This document shows positions 32,717-40,437 of a DNA stretch of 64,000 bases, in pieces. Within the stretch, counting starts at the first letter, position 1. Every line of letters begins with the position of its first letter. The translations under genes and the position numbers were made by a program. The notes under the pieces were generated by a model. That model did no database searches. It was not told the DNA's origin and saw nothing but the letters and a program-made list of their open reading frames with translations. Origin of the DNA: Oscillospiraceae bacterium (lineage in GTDB: Bacteria > Bacillota > Clostridia > Oscillospirales > Ruminococcaceae); assembly GCA_016296505.1 (NCBI GenBank), contig JAEDJD010000008.1, positions 1 to 64,000 of the forward strand, given 5' to 3'.

Positions 32717-34267
32717 TCATGCATCCAATCCGCATTTCACAAAATATACCTCATACCAGACAAGGAATGAATAGATCGTCCAGATCTTACGCCAGAGATC
32801 AGAATTGCCGCCGACATATTCATCATAGATTGCCTTGATTTCTTCCGGACGGAAGAACTTTGCGCAGATATCACTGTTCAGCAGACGGCGCACATCCGCA
32901 TTATACTGTTCATCGGCAAGCCACAGACGAATCGGTACAATAAAGCCAAGCTTTTTCCGGAACGCGATTTCCTCCGGCAAAACCTTTGCGGCAGCAGTAC
33001 GGAACGCTACTTTGTTTTGTTCATCATTCACTTTATATTTAGAGGGCATTCTGGACGCAATATCAAAAATCCGGCGGTCGGTCAGAGGCATACGAATCTC
33101 CAGACCGGCAGCAGTGCTCATCTTATCCACATTCAGATAGATGTCGCCCTCAAGCCAGAGCTGAATATCGACATCCGACATTTTTGTAAGCGGATCAAGC
33201 CCCTCTGTCTCCGCATATATCTGCTGTACAAGATTGATCGGCACAATATCCGGATCATAATGCTGCAAAATACGTGCTTTCTCATCTTCCTTCATGATAT
33301 TGGTATTGCCGACATAGAAAGTTTTGAGATTTTCGCCGTAACGCTCCGCATTGCGGTACATATTATAGCCGCCGAAGAATTCATCCGCACCCTCGCCGGA
33401 ATAGCAGAGCTTCGTGTGCTCCGCCACCGATAGACAGCCAAGCGCAAAAGCAATCGCGGACGCGTCACCGAGTGGCTGTTCCATATGATACATGACATAT
33501 GGAACAATATCAAAATATTGCTGCGGCGTGATTTTCGCGACTGCGTGTTCTACACCCAGTAATTCAGCCGTTTTTGCTGCAATCCGAGATTCATCAAACC
33601 GTTCATCGTCATATCCGCAGGAAGCTGCACATTTTGCGTCGGACATCGCAAGCACATACGAGGAATCGACGCCGCCAGAAAGAAAAGAATGCGCTGTTTC
33701 ATCCGGCGTCTTGATTTCCTGCATAATAGTCTGAATCGTTGCATGAATCTCGTCTGCATAGTCTGCCAGCGATTTGCTGTCATCTGTATGAAACTCTGGC
33801 TTCCAATAGCGTTTTATGCTGATATGACCGTTCCGGAATTCAAGCAGACAACCCGGCATCAGCTTTTTCAGCCCCTTAAAAAATGTATCCTCGCCGCCTA
33901 CATAGGTCAGCGTCAGATAAATCTGAAGCATATTTTCATTCAGTTCCCGAATAAATCCATCCTGCGAAATAATATCGCGGATCATCGTGCCATAAAGCAA
34001 TCTGCCATCATTCGTCTGATAATAATAGAACGGCTTTGTGCCGAACTGGTCTCGGACACAAATCAACGCATCTGCTTCCATATCGTAGAGCGCAAACGCG
34101 AACATTCCGTACAGATGATCGGGCAGGGCATTTCCCCATTTCTCATAGCCCCGAATCAGGATTGCCTCCTCCCGTTCCTTACGGGACAACGCTTTGTCAA
34201 TGGAAAGCTCTGTGCAGAGCGACTCCCAGTTCCGAATATGACCGCGATATGTTTTCAGTTGAATCAT
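32717..34267 (-). CDS. Asparagine synthase-like protein, N-terminal nucleophile missing
   Basis: A 516-residue AsnB-family protein. The C-terminal synthetase domain is complete (PP-loop SFLSGGVDSSYVLAMSDA; SGEGADEFFGGYNMYR; RMPLTDRRIFD). The N-terminal glutaminase domain is incomplete: family members begin MCGI with catalytic Cys2. This one starts MIQLKTYRGHIRNW, which aligns to about residue 70 and beyond. ATG 34267 has CGGAG upstream, and upstream codons give no CGI motif. It probably uses ammonia directly or acts on another amide substrate. Own promoter. Confidence 0.85.
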   Translation of the reverse strand: MIQLKTYRGHIRNWESLCTELSIDKALSRKEREEAILIRGYEKWGNALPDHLYGMFAFALYDMEADALICVRDQFGTKPFYYYQTNDGRLLYGTMIRDIISQDGFIRELNENMLQIYLTLTYVGGEDTFFKGLKKLMPGCLLEFRNGHISIKRYWKPEFHTDDSKSLADYADEIHATIQTIMQEIKTPDETAHSFLSGGVDSSYVLAMSDAKCAASCGYDDERFDESRIAAKTAELLGVEHAVAKITPQQYFDIVPYVMYHMEQPLGDASAIAFALGCLSVAEHTKLCYSGEGADEFFGGYNMYRNAERYGENLKTFYVGNTNIMKEDEKARILQHYDPDIVPINLVQQIYAETEGLDPLTKMSDVDIQLWLEGDIYLNVDKMSTAAGLEIRMPLTDRRIFDIASRMPSKYKVNDEQNKVAFRTAAAKVLPEEIAFRKKLGFIVPIRLWLADEQYNADVRRLLNSDICAKFFRPEEIKAIYDEYVGGNSDLWRKIWTIYSFLVWYEVYFVKCGLDA

Positions 34268-34337
34268 TGAATTACTCCGTTCTGTGCGGATAATTTTCTG
34301 CTTCCGCACTCTTTGCATATGTATGCATTCTTGAATT

Positions 34338-34366
34338 ATTATACCACATATTCAGCCAAAATGCAA
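34338..34366 (-). promoter_or_regulatory. Promoter of the AsnB-like gene
   Basis: On the minus strand: TTGCAT (34366-34361), 17 bp, TATAAT (34343-34338). Confidence 0.7.
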
Positions 34367-34428
34367 TGGCGTGAATGAAAAAATTGACGGCAAAAGACGC
34401 CTTTGCAAATACAAAGGCACCTGAATGC

Positions 34429-36684
34429 TTATTTCTGATATTTAGCCTTATCCATTTCACGGATTGCCGCGCGGCGGATTTTACCGCTGCCGACTGTTTT
34501 CGGAAGTTCCTCCAAAAACTCTACGACGCGCGGATATTTATATGGCGCCGTACCGTTTTTGACATACTCCTGAATCTCTTTCACAAGTGCGTCCGAGGGA
34601 ACCGTACCTTTTGTCAATACAATCGTTGCCTTGACGACCTGACCGCGCACCTCGTCCGGTACGCCGGTAACTGCGCATTCCAGCACATACGGCAACTCCA
34701 TGATCACGCTTTCAATCTCGAACGGTCCAATCCGGTAGCCCGAGGATTTGATGACGTCGTCGACTCTGCCGACATACCAGAAATAACCGTCCTCATCCAC
34801 CCATGCCGTATCGCCTGTATGGTAGTAACCGTCACGCCATGTTTCCGCTGTCGTTTCAGCGTCGCCGTAATAGCAGAGCGCAAGTCCCGGAACGCCTTCT
34901 TCCTTCAGCTTGATACAGATTTCGCCAGTCTCGCCGACGCTCGCAGGCGTTCCGTCAGGCAGAAGCACCTGTACGTCATACTGCGGATTCGGCTTGCCCA
35001 TACTGCCGGGCTTCGGTTCCATACCCACAACATTGGCAATGGTAAGCGTTGTTTCCGTCTGACCAAAACCTTCCATCAGCTTAATGCCCGTTGCGCGCTG
35101 GAACTGATAGAACACCTCTGGATTCAGCGCCTCTCCTGCAATACAAGCATATTTCAGCGAGGAGAGGTCATATCTGCCGAGATCCTCCTTGATAAAGAAG
35201 CGATACATCGTCGGCGGCGCGCAGAACGATGTGACATGGTACTGCTCGAACATCGGCAGGATATCGTCCGCATGGAAGCGTTCAAAATCATACACGAATA
35301 CAGCAGATTCGCACATCCACTGTCCGTAGAGCTTGCCCCAGAGCGCCTTGCCCCAGCCCGTATCTGAAATTGTAAAGTGCAGACCGTTGGGATCGGCATT
35401 CTGCCAGTAACGCGCGGTCACATAATGTCCCAGCGGATACTGATAGCTGTGCAAGACAAGCTTCGGATTGCCGGATGTACCGGAGCTGAAGAAAATCAAC
35501 ATCGGATCCTTGCCGCAAGGCGTATCGTCTGTACGGCTGAAATGCGTGCTGTATGCCGGAAGCTCTGCATTGAAATCATGCCAGCCCTCTCGTTGTCCAT
35601 TTACAAGCACTTTCGTCCGCATAGACGGCGCCTTCGCGCAAGCAAGATCCACCTCGTTTGCAACGTCACCGTCAGCAGTACAGACAATCGCAGACACCTC
35701 CGCCGAATTGAACCGATATTCAAAATCGTGCATTTTCAGCATATTCGACGCCGGAATGACAAGTGCGCCGATACGATGCAGCGCAAGGATTGAGAACCAG
35801 AATTGATAATGTCGCTTCAAGACAAGCATGACACGATCGCCGCGCTTGATACCAAGTGATTTGAAATAATTTGCCGTCTGACAGGAATACCGCTTGATAT
35901 CCTTGAATGTAAACCGACGTTCATTATGCGCAGCGTCCACATAGATCATTGCCGTTTTATCCGGACATTTCTCCGCCATCGCGTCTACAATGTCAAAGGC
36001 AAAATTAAACGAATCCTGATTCTCGAAATATACTGCGCTGAGAACGCCTTCCTCGTTGGTTTCGCAAGTCACATACTTCTCTGCTACCGGATGCATCAAA
36101 CCAGCTTTGTCAACATTGGTCGTCTGGTGCTCGGTAATATGCTCATGATACTCTGACATACCGGTTGTGCCGCGCGGCGCCATCACAAACGCATAGATTT
36201 CGCAATCTTCTCCGCCAAGCGCAACCTCGTCGTGCGGCATAGAGCTATCATAGTAGATGCAGTCGCCCTCATGCAGAATCTCAGTATGCGAACCGATGAT
36301 CATGCGTACCGTTCCTTTCAGCACGATATCCATTTCATGTCCTGCATGACTTGCAAGATGCAGCGGTCTGGAAAGCGCTTCCTCGGAATACGGAATCACG
36401 ACATGAAACGGCTCAACCATTTTATTCTTGAACTTCGACGCAAGACGGTTATATACAAAACCCTCTCTCCGAACAATCGGAACACCCTCGCCCTTACGCG
36501 TGACAGTGTATCCGCTCAGCTCCGGACTGCTGCCCTCCATCAATTCAGAAATCTCTACATGAAACGCTTTCGCGCATTTATATATAAACGTAAAGCTGAA
36601 ATCCTTTTCGCCGGCTTCATACTGCTTGTATTCTTCTACAGAATAATCAGTCACTTTTGCCATTTCCTCGACAGATATGCCCAA
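34429..36684 (-). CDS. HTH-cupin-acyl-CoA synthetase fusion
   Basis: A 751-residue open frame. An XRE HTH half (residues 1-50), a cupin (about 90-170: HAGHEMDIVLKGTVRMIIG, GDCIYYDSSMPHD) and an AMP-forming acyl-CoA ligase (220-745). Ligase motifs are LIFFSSGTSGNPKLVLHS (P-loop), EGFGQTETT, YYHTGDTAWVDEDGYFWYVGR and the final Lys in TVGSGKIRR. It should activate a short- or medium-chain acid to its CoA ester. The natural start is 36765, but a TGA at 36706-36708 breaks that frame, so this frame opens at a weak TTG. It is preceded by a T-box leader. Confidence 0.85.
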   Translation of the reverse strand: MGISVEEMAKVTDYSVEEYKQYEAGEKDFSFTFIYKCAKAFHVEISELMEGSSPELSGYTVTRKGEGVPIVRREGFVYNRLASKFKNKMVEPFHVVIPYSEEALSRPLHLASHAGHEMDIVLKGTVRMIIGSHTEILHEGDCIYYDSSMPHDEVALGGEDCEIYAFVMAPRGTTGMSEYHEHITEHQTTNVDKAGLMHPVAEKYVTCETNEEGVLSAVYFENQDSFNFAFDIVDAMAEKCPDKTAMIYVDAAHNERRFTFKDIKRYSCQTANYFKSLGIKRGDRVMLVLKRHYQFWFSILALHRIGALVIPASNMLKMHDFEYRFNSAEVSAIVCTADGDVANEVDLACAKAPSMRTKVLVNGQREGWHDFNAELPAYSTHFSRTDDTPCGKDPMLIFFSSGTSGNPKLVLHSYQYPLGHYVTARYWQNADPNGLHFTISDTGWGKALWGKLYGQWMCESAVFVYDFERFHADDILPMFEQYHVTSFCAPPTMYRFFIKEDLGRYDLSSLKYACIAGEALNPEVFYQFQRATGIKLMEGFGQTETTLTIANVVGMEPKPGSMGKPNPQYDVQVLLPDGTPASVGETGEICIKLKEEGVPGLALCYYGDAETTAETWRDGYYHTGDTAWVDEDGYFWYVGRVDDVIKSSGYRIGPFEIESVIMELPYVLECAVTGVPDEVRGQVVKATIVLTKGTVPSDALVKEIQEYVKNGTAPYKYPRVVEFLEELPKTVGSGKIRRAAIREMDKAKYQK

Positions 36685-36765
36685 ATCTTCACGCAGATGC
36701 GCAATTCATCCTGCAACCTCTTTGATTCTGGCTTCGGCATTCTGAAGTTTTTTCTGGTCGCTCAT
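36685..36765 (-). other. 5' end of the fusion gene, cut off by an in-frame TGA
   Basis: ATG 36765 follows AGGAGA and encodes MSDQKKLQNAEARIKEVAG, then TGA, then IAHLRED in frame with the large protein. Together these make the usual start of XRE-cupin-ligase proteins; a CGA-to-TGA change is the simplest explanation. Confidence 0.8.
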
Positions 36766-36791
36766 CACAATCTCTCCTATCTAAATAAAAT

Positions 36792-37060
36792 AAAAAACTC
36801 GCCCCAAAGAAAAACTTTGAGGCGAGCATCTTCCTTGATTACCCGCGGTACCACTCAAATTGTGCCGCTATTGCGTAACACCACTTTCAGACTCTAACAA
36901 GCCCTATTCTTTCACGCAGACTCACGTGAGCGCTTACTGTATCTTTCAGCACTCCAGCTCAGAAGGGATACATCGTATTGCTTGTCACCGGCTCGCACCA
37001 TCCGCCGGCTCTCTGAACACATTGGCAATCCTCTGCTTGGCTTCCTCATAGCCTTTCAAC
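36792..37060 (-). promoter_or_regulatory. T-box leader (tRNA-sensing riboswitch)
   Basis: The minus-strand transcript contains the conserved distal Stem I segment AGAGAGCCGG...GGTGCGAGCCGG, a TGAGCTGG closing element, and the T-box GAGTGGTACCGCGGGT at 36856-36841. It ends in a terminator stem CTCGCC...GGCGAG with a T-run (36826-36792). The terminator is 27 bp before ATG 36765, so it controls the ligase fusion gene. The specifier loop 3' strand reads about ACGATGTATCC; the triplets ATG, TGT, GTA, TAT and ATC are all present, so I cannot assign the amino acid. Confidence 0.9.
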
Positions 37061-37066
37061 GGTTTT

Positions 37067-37095
37067 ATTATAGCATAGAGATTTTTATTTGTCAA
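37067..37095 (-). promoter_or_regulatory. Consensus promoter of the T-box transcript
   Basis: On the minus strand: TTGACA (37095-37090), 17 bp, TATAAT (37072-37067). Its -35 lies within the last codons of nth. Confidence 0.8.
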
Positions 37096-37747
37096 GACCT
37101 TTTGCAACTTTTTTTGTGAAATCCGGATCGACGCAATAGTTTTTCAACGGACAATCTTCGCATTTCGGATTTCTTGCCGTGCAGATATCCCGACCAAACT
37201 GTACAATTTGGTGACAATACCGCGATGAACGCGCAATTGGCAATATTTTTCGTAAATCCGCTTCAACCTGTTCCGGCGCATGGCGCTTCGTCAGACCAAG
37301 CCGACCGGATATCCGGATACAGTGCGTATCCGTCACGACAGAGGGCTTCCCATAGACGTCCCCCAACAGCAGATTCGCCGTTTTACGCCCAATGCCTGAA
37401 AGCGTCAGCAAATCCTCCATTGTATCGGGGACTGTTCCGCCGTATACATCACGCACGCGCTGACACATTTCTTTCACGCTCTTGGCTTTCGCTTTATAGA
37501 ATCCGCAGGGATGTACTGCTTTTTCCAGTTCGGTAATATCGGCATCTGCAAAGGAATCCAGCGTCGGAAACTGCTGGAACAGATCCTTTGTTACGATATT
37601 GACGCGCGCGTCCGTACACTGTGCAGAAAGCCGCGTCGCAATCATCAGCTGATATGGTTCGTCATATTCCAGCGAGCATTTCGCCTCCGGATAAACAGTA
37701 TCCAGAACATCGCAGATTTCCTCCGCTTTTTTTTGCAGCTTCGTCAT
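37085..37747 (-). CDS. nth: Endonuclease III
   Basis: A 220-residue DNA glycosylase/AP-lyase for oxidised pyrimidines. The HhH motif is LTLSGIGRKTANLLLG with the catalytic Lys. The catalytic Asp is in VVTDTHCIRISGRLGL. The 4Fe-4S cluster loop is CTARNPKCEDCPLKNYC (Cx6Cx2Cx5C). Full length. It is transcribed leftward; the T-box promoter overlaps its 3' end. Confidence 0.95.
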   Translation of the reverse strand: MTKLQKKAEEICDVLDTVYPEAKCSLEYDEPYQLMIATRLSAQCTDARVNIVTKDLFQQFPTLDSFADADITELEKAVHPCGFYKAKAKSVKEMCQRVRDVYGGTVPDTMEDLLTLSGIGRKTANLLLGDVYGKPSVVTDTHCIRISGRLGLTKRHAPEQVEADLRKILPIARSSRYCHQIVQFGRDICTARNPKCEDCPLKNYCVDPDFTKKVAKGLDK

Positions 37748-37780
37748 TTATACACCCCTCGCATTCTGCATTTTTCATGC

Positions 37781-37809
37781 TTGACATCTTTTCGTTTTCA
37801 TGTTATCAT
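37781..37809 (+). promoter_or_regulatory. Promoter of the DUF4416 gene
   Basis: TTGACA (37781-37786), 17 bp, TATCAT (37804-37809), upstream of ATG 37842. Confidence 0.7.
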
Positions 37810-37841
37810 TACCTTAGTGCAATGAAAAGGAGTCTGATTCT

Positions 37842-38384
37842 ATGGGAACAGCACAACGCTTTGAACCGGAAAAACTGATCTGCGCGGTTTTATATACCGA
37901 CGCCGCCGACGCCGACGCTGCAATTTCGCAGCTCAAAGCCGCATACGGCGAGACAGACCTCGTATCCGAAGCATATCTTTTTTCAGAGATCTCGCCCTAT
38001 TACGACGGCGAAATGGGCGGGAACGTATACCGCAAACTGCTTTCTTTTTCCGAATGCCGCAATCCGGCTGAGCTTGCTGCAATCAAATGCTTTACAAACA
38101 GCATTGAACAGCAAACCGCCAATGCCGGAAATCGTCACATCAATCTTGATCCGGGATTTGTCAGCGCTGGCAGACTTTCACTCGCTACAACGAAAAATGC
38201 AGGTCACCGCATTCCGCTCTCCGACGGCATCTATGCGGAATTGACGCTCTTTTATGCGCGGCAGGCATGGCATCCGTTTCCTTGGACCTACATGGATTTC
38301 AAATTGCCGCAGGTACATGAATTCTTAACAAAATCCCGTAAAATCTATATGCAGCAGCGAAAAAGCTGGCTCTCTACCGACTGA
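37842..38384 (+). CDS. DUF4416 family protein
   Basis: A 180-residue protein of the DUF4416 family. Features are FSEISPYYDGEMGGNVYRKLLSF, RHINLDPGFVSAGRLSLATTKNAGHRIPL and HPFPWTYMDFK near the C-terminus. Function unknown in the family. AAGGAG precedes the ATG. The 3' end overlaps the convergent asparaginase gene by 40 bp. Confidence 0.88.
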   Translation: MGTAQRFEPEKLICAVLYTDAADADAAISQLKAAYGETDLVSEAYLFSEISPYYDGEMGGNVYRKLLSFSECRNPAELAAIKCFTNSIEQQTANAGNRHINLDPGFVSAGRLSLATTKNAGHRIPLSDGIYAELTLFYARQAWHPFPWTYMDFKLPQVHEFLTKSRKIYMQQRKSWLSTD

Positions 38385-39370
38385 CGCAACTGCCGAACAT
38401 AGCTCGTAAGCTGTTCGCCGCGGTAACCCAGCAAACATCCTGTCCAGACAGCTCCGTATGCAAACGGTAGCGTCATATCTTCAAGCGGTATTGCGCCCTC
38501 CTGAATCAGATCATATGCCGAACCGTAGCTCTGATTCTGCTCGGAGCATGGCGCCAAATAACAAGGGATATCAAGCTCCCGACATCTGTAAAGCAACGTC
38601 TGAACCGCATAAGGTGAAAATCGAACCGAATTTGCCGTTTCGGAATGATAGGTTCCATGTACAGCGGCAGTAATCCCGTCAAGCGTCACCTTATCATACC
38701 GCAAACCATTATACGGTCGAATCAGTAATACATCCGGTACAGCATTTGTCTGTGCCGCAAGCGTCTGCATATCCGCGCAGACGCTTTTTTGATGCGCGGG
38801 CGCCGCGTCCAGAACCGTGCTGAGCTTACGCATAGATCGGCTGTAAAAGGAACGGCTTTCGTTCTGACATGGCAAAAGCTCAAATCCGCGATGCAGATAC
38901 ATCTCGCCATCGCTATTCTCATAAACAACCCATAAGCCGCCGTATAAATGCTTGCAAATCAGCTTAACGGCTGCTTCAAAATTTGCATGACCGTTCGTTT
39001 GCGGCTCATCCAGCGGCTCTATCGCTGAGACCAATATAACCGGAACCGAAATATCTGCGAGTGCTGCGGAAAGCATACCGGCAGTTTGCTCCAGCGTATC
39101 CGTTCCATGCGCAATGATAATACCGTCATAGCGGCGAAGATCCAGCAAAGCGATACTCCGCAAAATGACGCACCAATCATCGGGAATCAAATCCTCGCTT
39201 AAACGATTCAGCGGCATCTGAACATCAAATTGAACGGATGAAAACGGATGCGCCAGCCGGTAATGCTGTTCCAAAACAGTCGAAGCGGTACCAACATCGC
39301 TGCGCCGCGTTCCGTCATGACCGACCCGACTGCAAATTGTGCCGCCGGTCAGAATGAGAGCAATCCGCAT
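38345..39370 (-). CDS. L-asparaginase-type amidohydrolase
   Basis: A 341-residue asparaginase/glutaminase-family protein. The N-terminal LILTGGTI carries the nucleophile Thr; GIIIAHGTDTLEQTA carries the Thr-Asp pair. No signal peptide, so cytoplasmic. The C-terminal region is more divergent (LAPCSEQNQSYGSAYDL). An asnB-like gene lies about 4 kb away but not in the same operon. Confidence 0.85.
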   Translation of the reverse strand: MRIALILTGGTICSRVGHDGTRRSDVGTASTVLEQHYRLAHPFSSVQFDVQMPLNRLSEDLIPDDWCVILRSIALLDLRRYDGIIIAHGTDTLEQTAGMLSAALADISVPVILVSAIEPLDEPQTNGHANFEAAVKLICKHLYGGLWVVYENSDGEMYLHRGFELLPCQNESRSFYSRSMRKLSTVLDAAPAHQKSVCADMQTLAAQTNAVPDVLLIRPYNGLRYDKVTLDGITAAVHGTYHSETANSVRFSPYAVQTLLYRCRELDIPCYLAPCSEQNQSYGSAYDLIQEGAIPLEDMTLPFAYGAVWTGCLLGYRGEQLTSYVRQLRQSVESQLFRCCI

Positions 39371-39383
39371 ATAAACCTCCGAT

Positions 39384-40277
39384 TTATGAAGGATTTTCGG
39401 ATACTGTCTGCAATGTCACGCAGACAATCTCCGGATGATTGAACAAACGCAGCGGAAATCCGCTGTTTCCAAGTCCTCGGCTCAGATACATAGTCGTATC
39501 GCCTTCGGTAAATTCGCCTGCCGTATATTCCGGCAAAACACCTTGATCCGGTCCATACAATCCCTGATTCGTAAACGGAATCCGAAACTGTCCGCCATGT
39601 ACATGACCGGAAAACACCAAATTCACACCGGTTTGCGCATAATAATCACGCAAATACTGCGGCTCATGCGCGAGCAGAACCTGAAAGTCATCCTCTGCTT
39701 CCTCCGTCAGCGTTTTCAGTATGTTCGCTTGCAGAGAAAGTTCATCCAATCCTATCAGCGAAAATGTCTGCCCTGTCGATGACGCAATCTGCGCTGTTTC
39801 ATTGTTGAGATAATGCACGCCGTATTCCTGTATTTTTTGGATGAAAGCATTCAGAACGTCTTTCGGCAAATAATACTCATGATTTCCGCAAACATAGTAG
39901 GTAGGTGCAACTTTGACGATCTGCTCCATGAACAGCAATGCCGCAGGCACATCCGTATGATTGCTGGCGTCTATCATATCGCCTGTCAGCACAATGATAT
40001 TCGGCTTCAGATCCTGCACTTCCCGCAGTAAGGCTTCATTATTTTCGGCGAATATTTTGTTATGCAGATCAGACAGTTGAACAATCCGGAATCCGTTGAA
40101 CGACGCCGAAAGTGCGTCCGTTTCATATGTATACTTTGTAATATCAATACGATTGTTGGCGCCGTAAGCCAATGCAAAAAACAGCAAAACCATAATCATC
40201 CAGACTCCGACTGTACGCCATCGCTTTGCTGTTCTGCCTTTTTTCTCGATTTGTTCTGCGCTATTCTGATTTTGCAT
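39384..40277 (-). CDS. Membrane-anchored metallophosphoesterase
   Basis: A 297-residue calcineurin-like phosphoesterase. A cytoplasmic start is followed by one TM (about residues 23-40). Then come motifs QLSDLHN, VLTGDMIDA, YVCGNHEYY, LLAHEPQ and FSGHVHGGQ. This YkuE/YaeI-type layout acts on phospholipid head groups or other phosphodiesters outside the cell. Its stop is 13 bp before the asparaginase start, so they form an operon. Confidence 0.9.
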   Translation of the reverse strand: MQNQNSAEQIEKKGRTAKRWRTVGVWMIMVLLFFALAYGANNRIDITKYTYETDALSASFNGFRIVQLSDLHNKIFAENNEALLREVQDLKPNIIVLTGDMIDASNHTDVPAALLFMEQIVKVAPTYYVCGNHEYYLPKDVLNAFIQKIQEYGVHYLNNETAQIASSTGQTFSLIGLDELSLQANILKTLTEEAEDDFQVLLAHEPQYLRDYYAQTGVNLVFSGHVHGGQFRIPFTNQGLYGPDQGVLPEYTAGEFTEGDTTMYLSRGLGNSGFPLRLFNHPEIVCVTLQTVSENPS

Positions 40278-40350
40278 CCAGAATTCCTCCTGAGTCCGTG
40301 AATTTGGTATCTTTTAATTCGCATGAATGCTGATCTTCGTATATGCGAAC

Positions 40351-40378
40351 GCGGATACGGCAAAAATGCCGTATCCGT
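40351..40378. terminator. Hairpin terminator
   Basis: CGGATACGGC and GCCGTATCCG pair around 6 bases, downstream of the GH9 gene on the minus strand. Confidence 0.7.
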
Positions 40379-40437
40379 GCCCAAATCTGAAAGTATTTGA
40401 TTATGATAATGATATATCAATCATGCAAACAATCCAA

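Noticed and set aside
34375..35367. Long plus-strand frame opposite the acyl-CoA ligase
   Set aside because: Shadow frame; the ligase motifs are on the minus strand.
36706..36708. TGA as a recoded sense codon (with the one at 11103)
   Set aside because: Many normal genes here end in TGA, and the two interrupted positions would need different amino acids (Arg and Gly).
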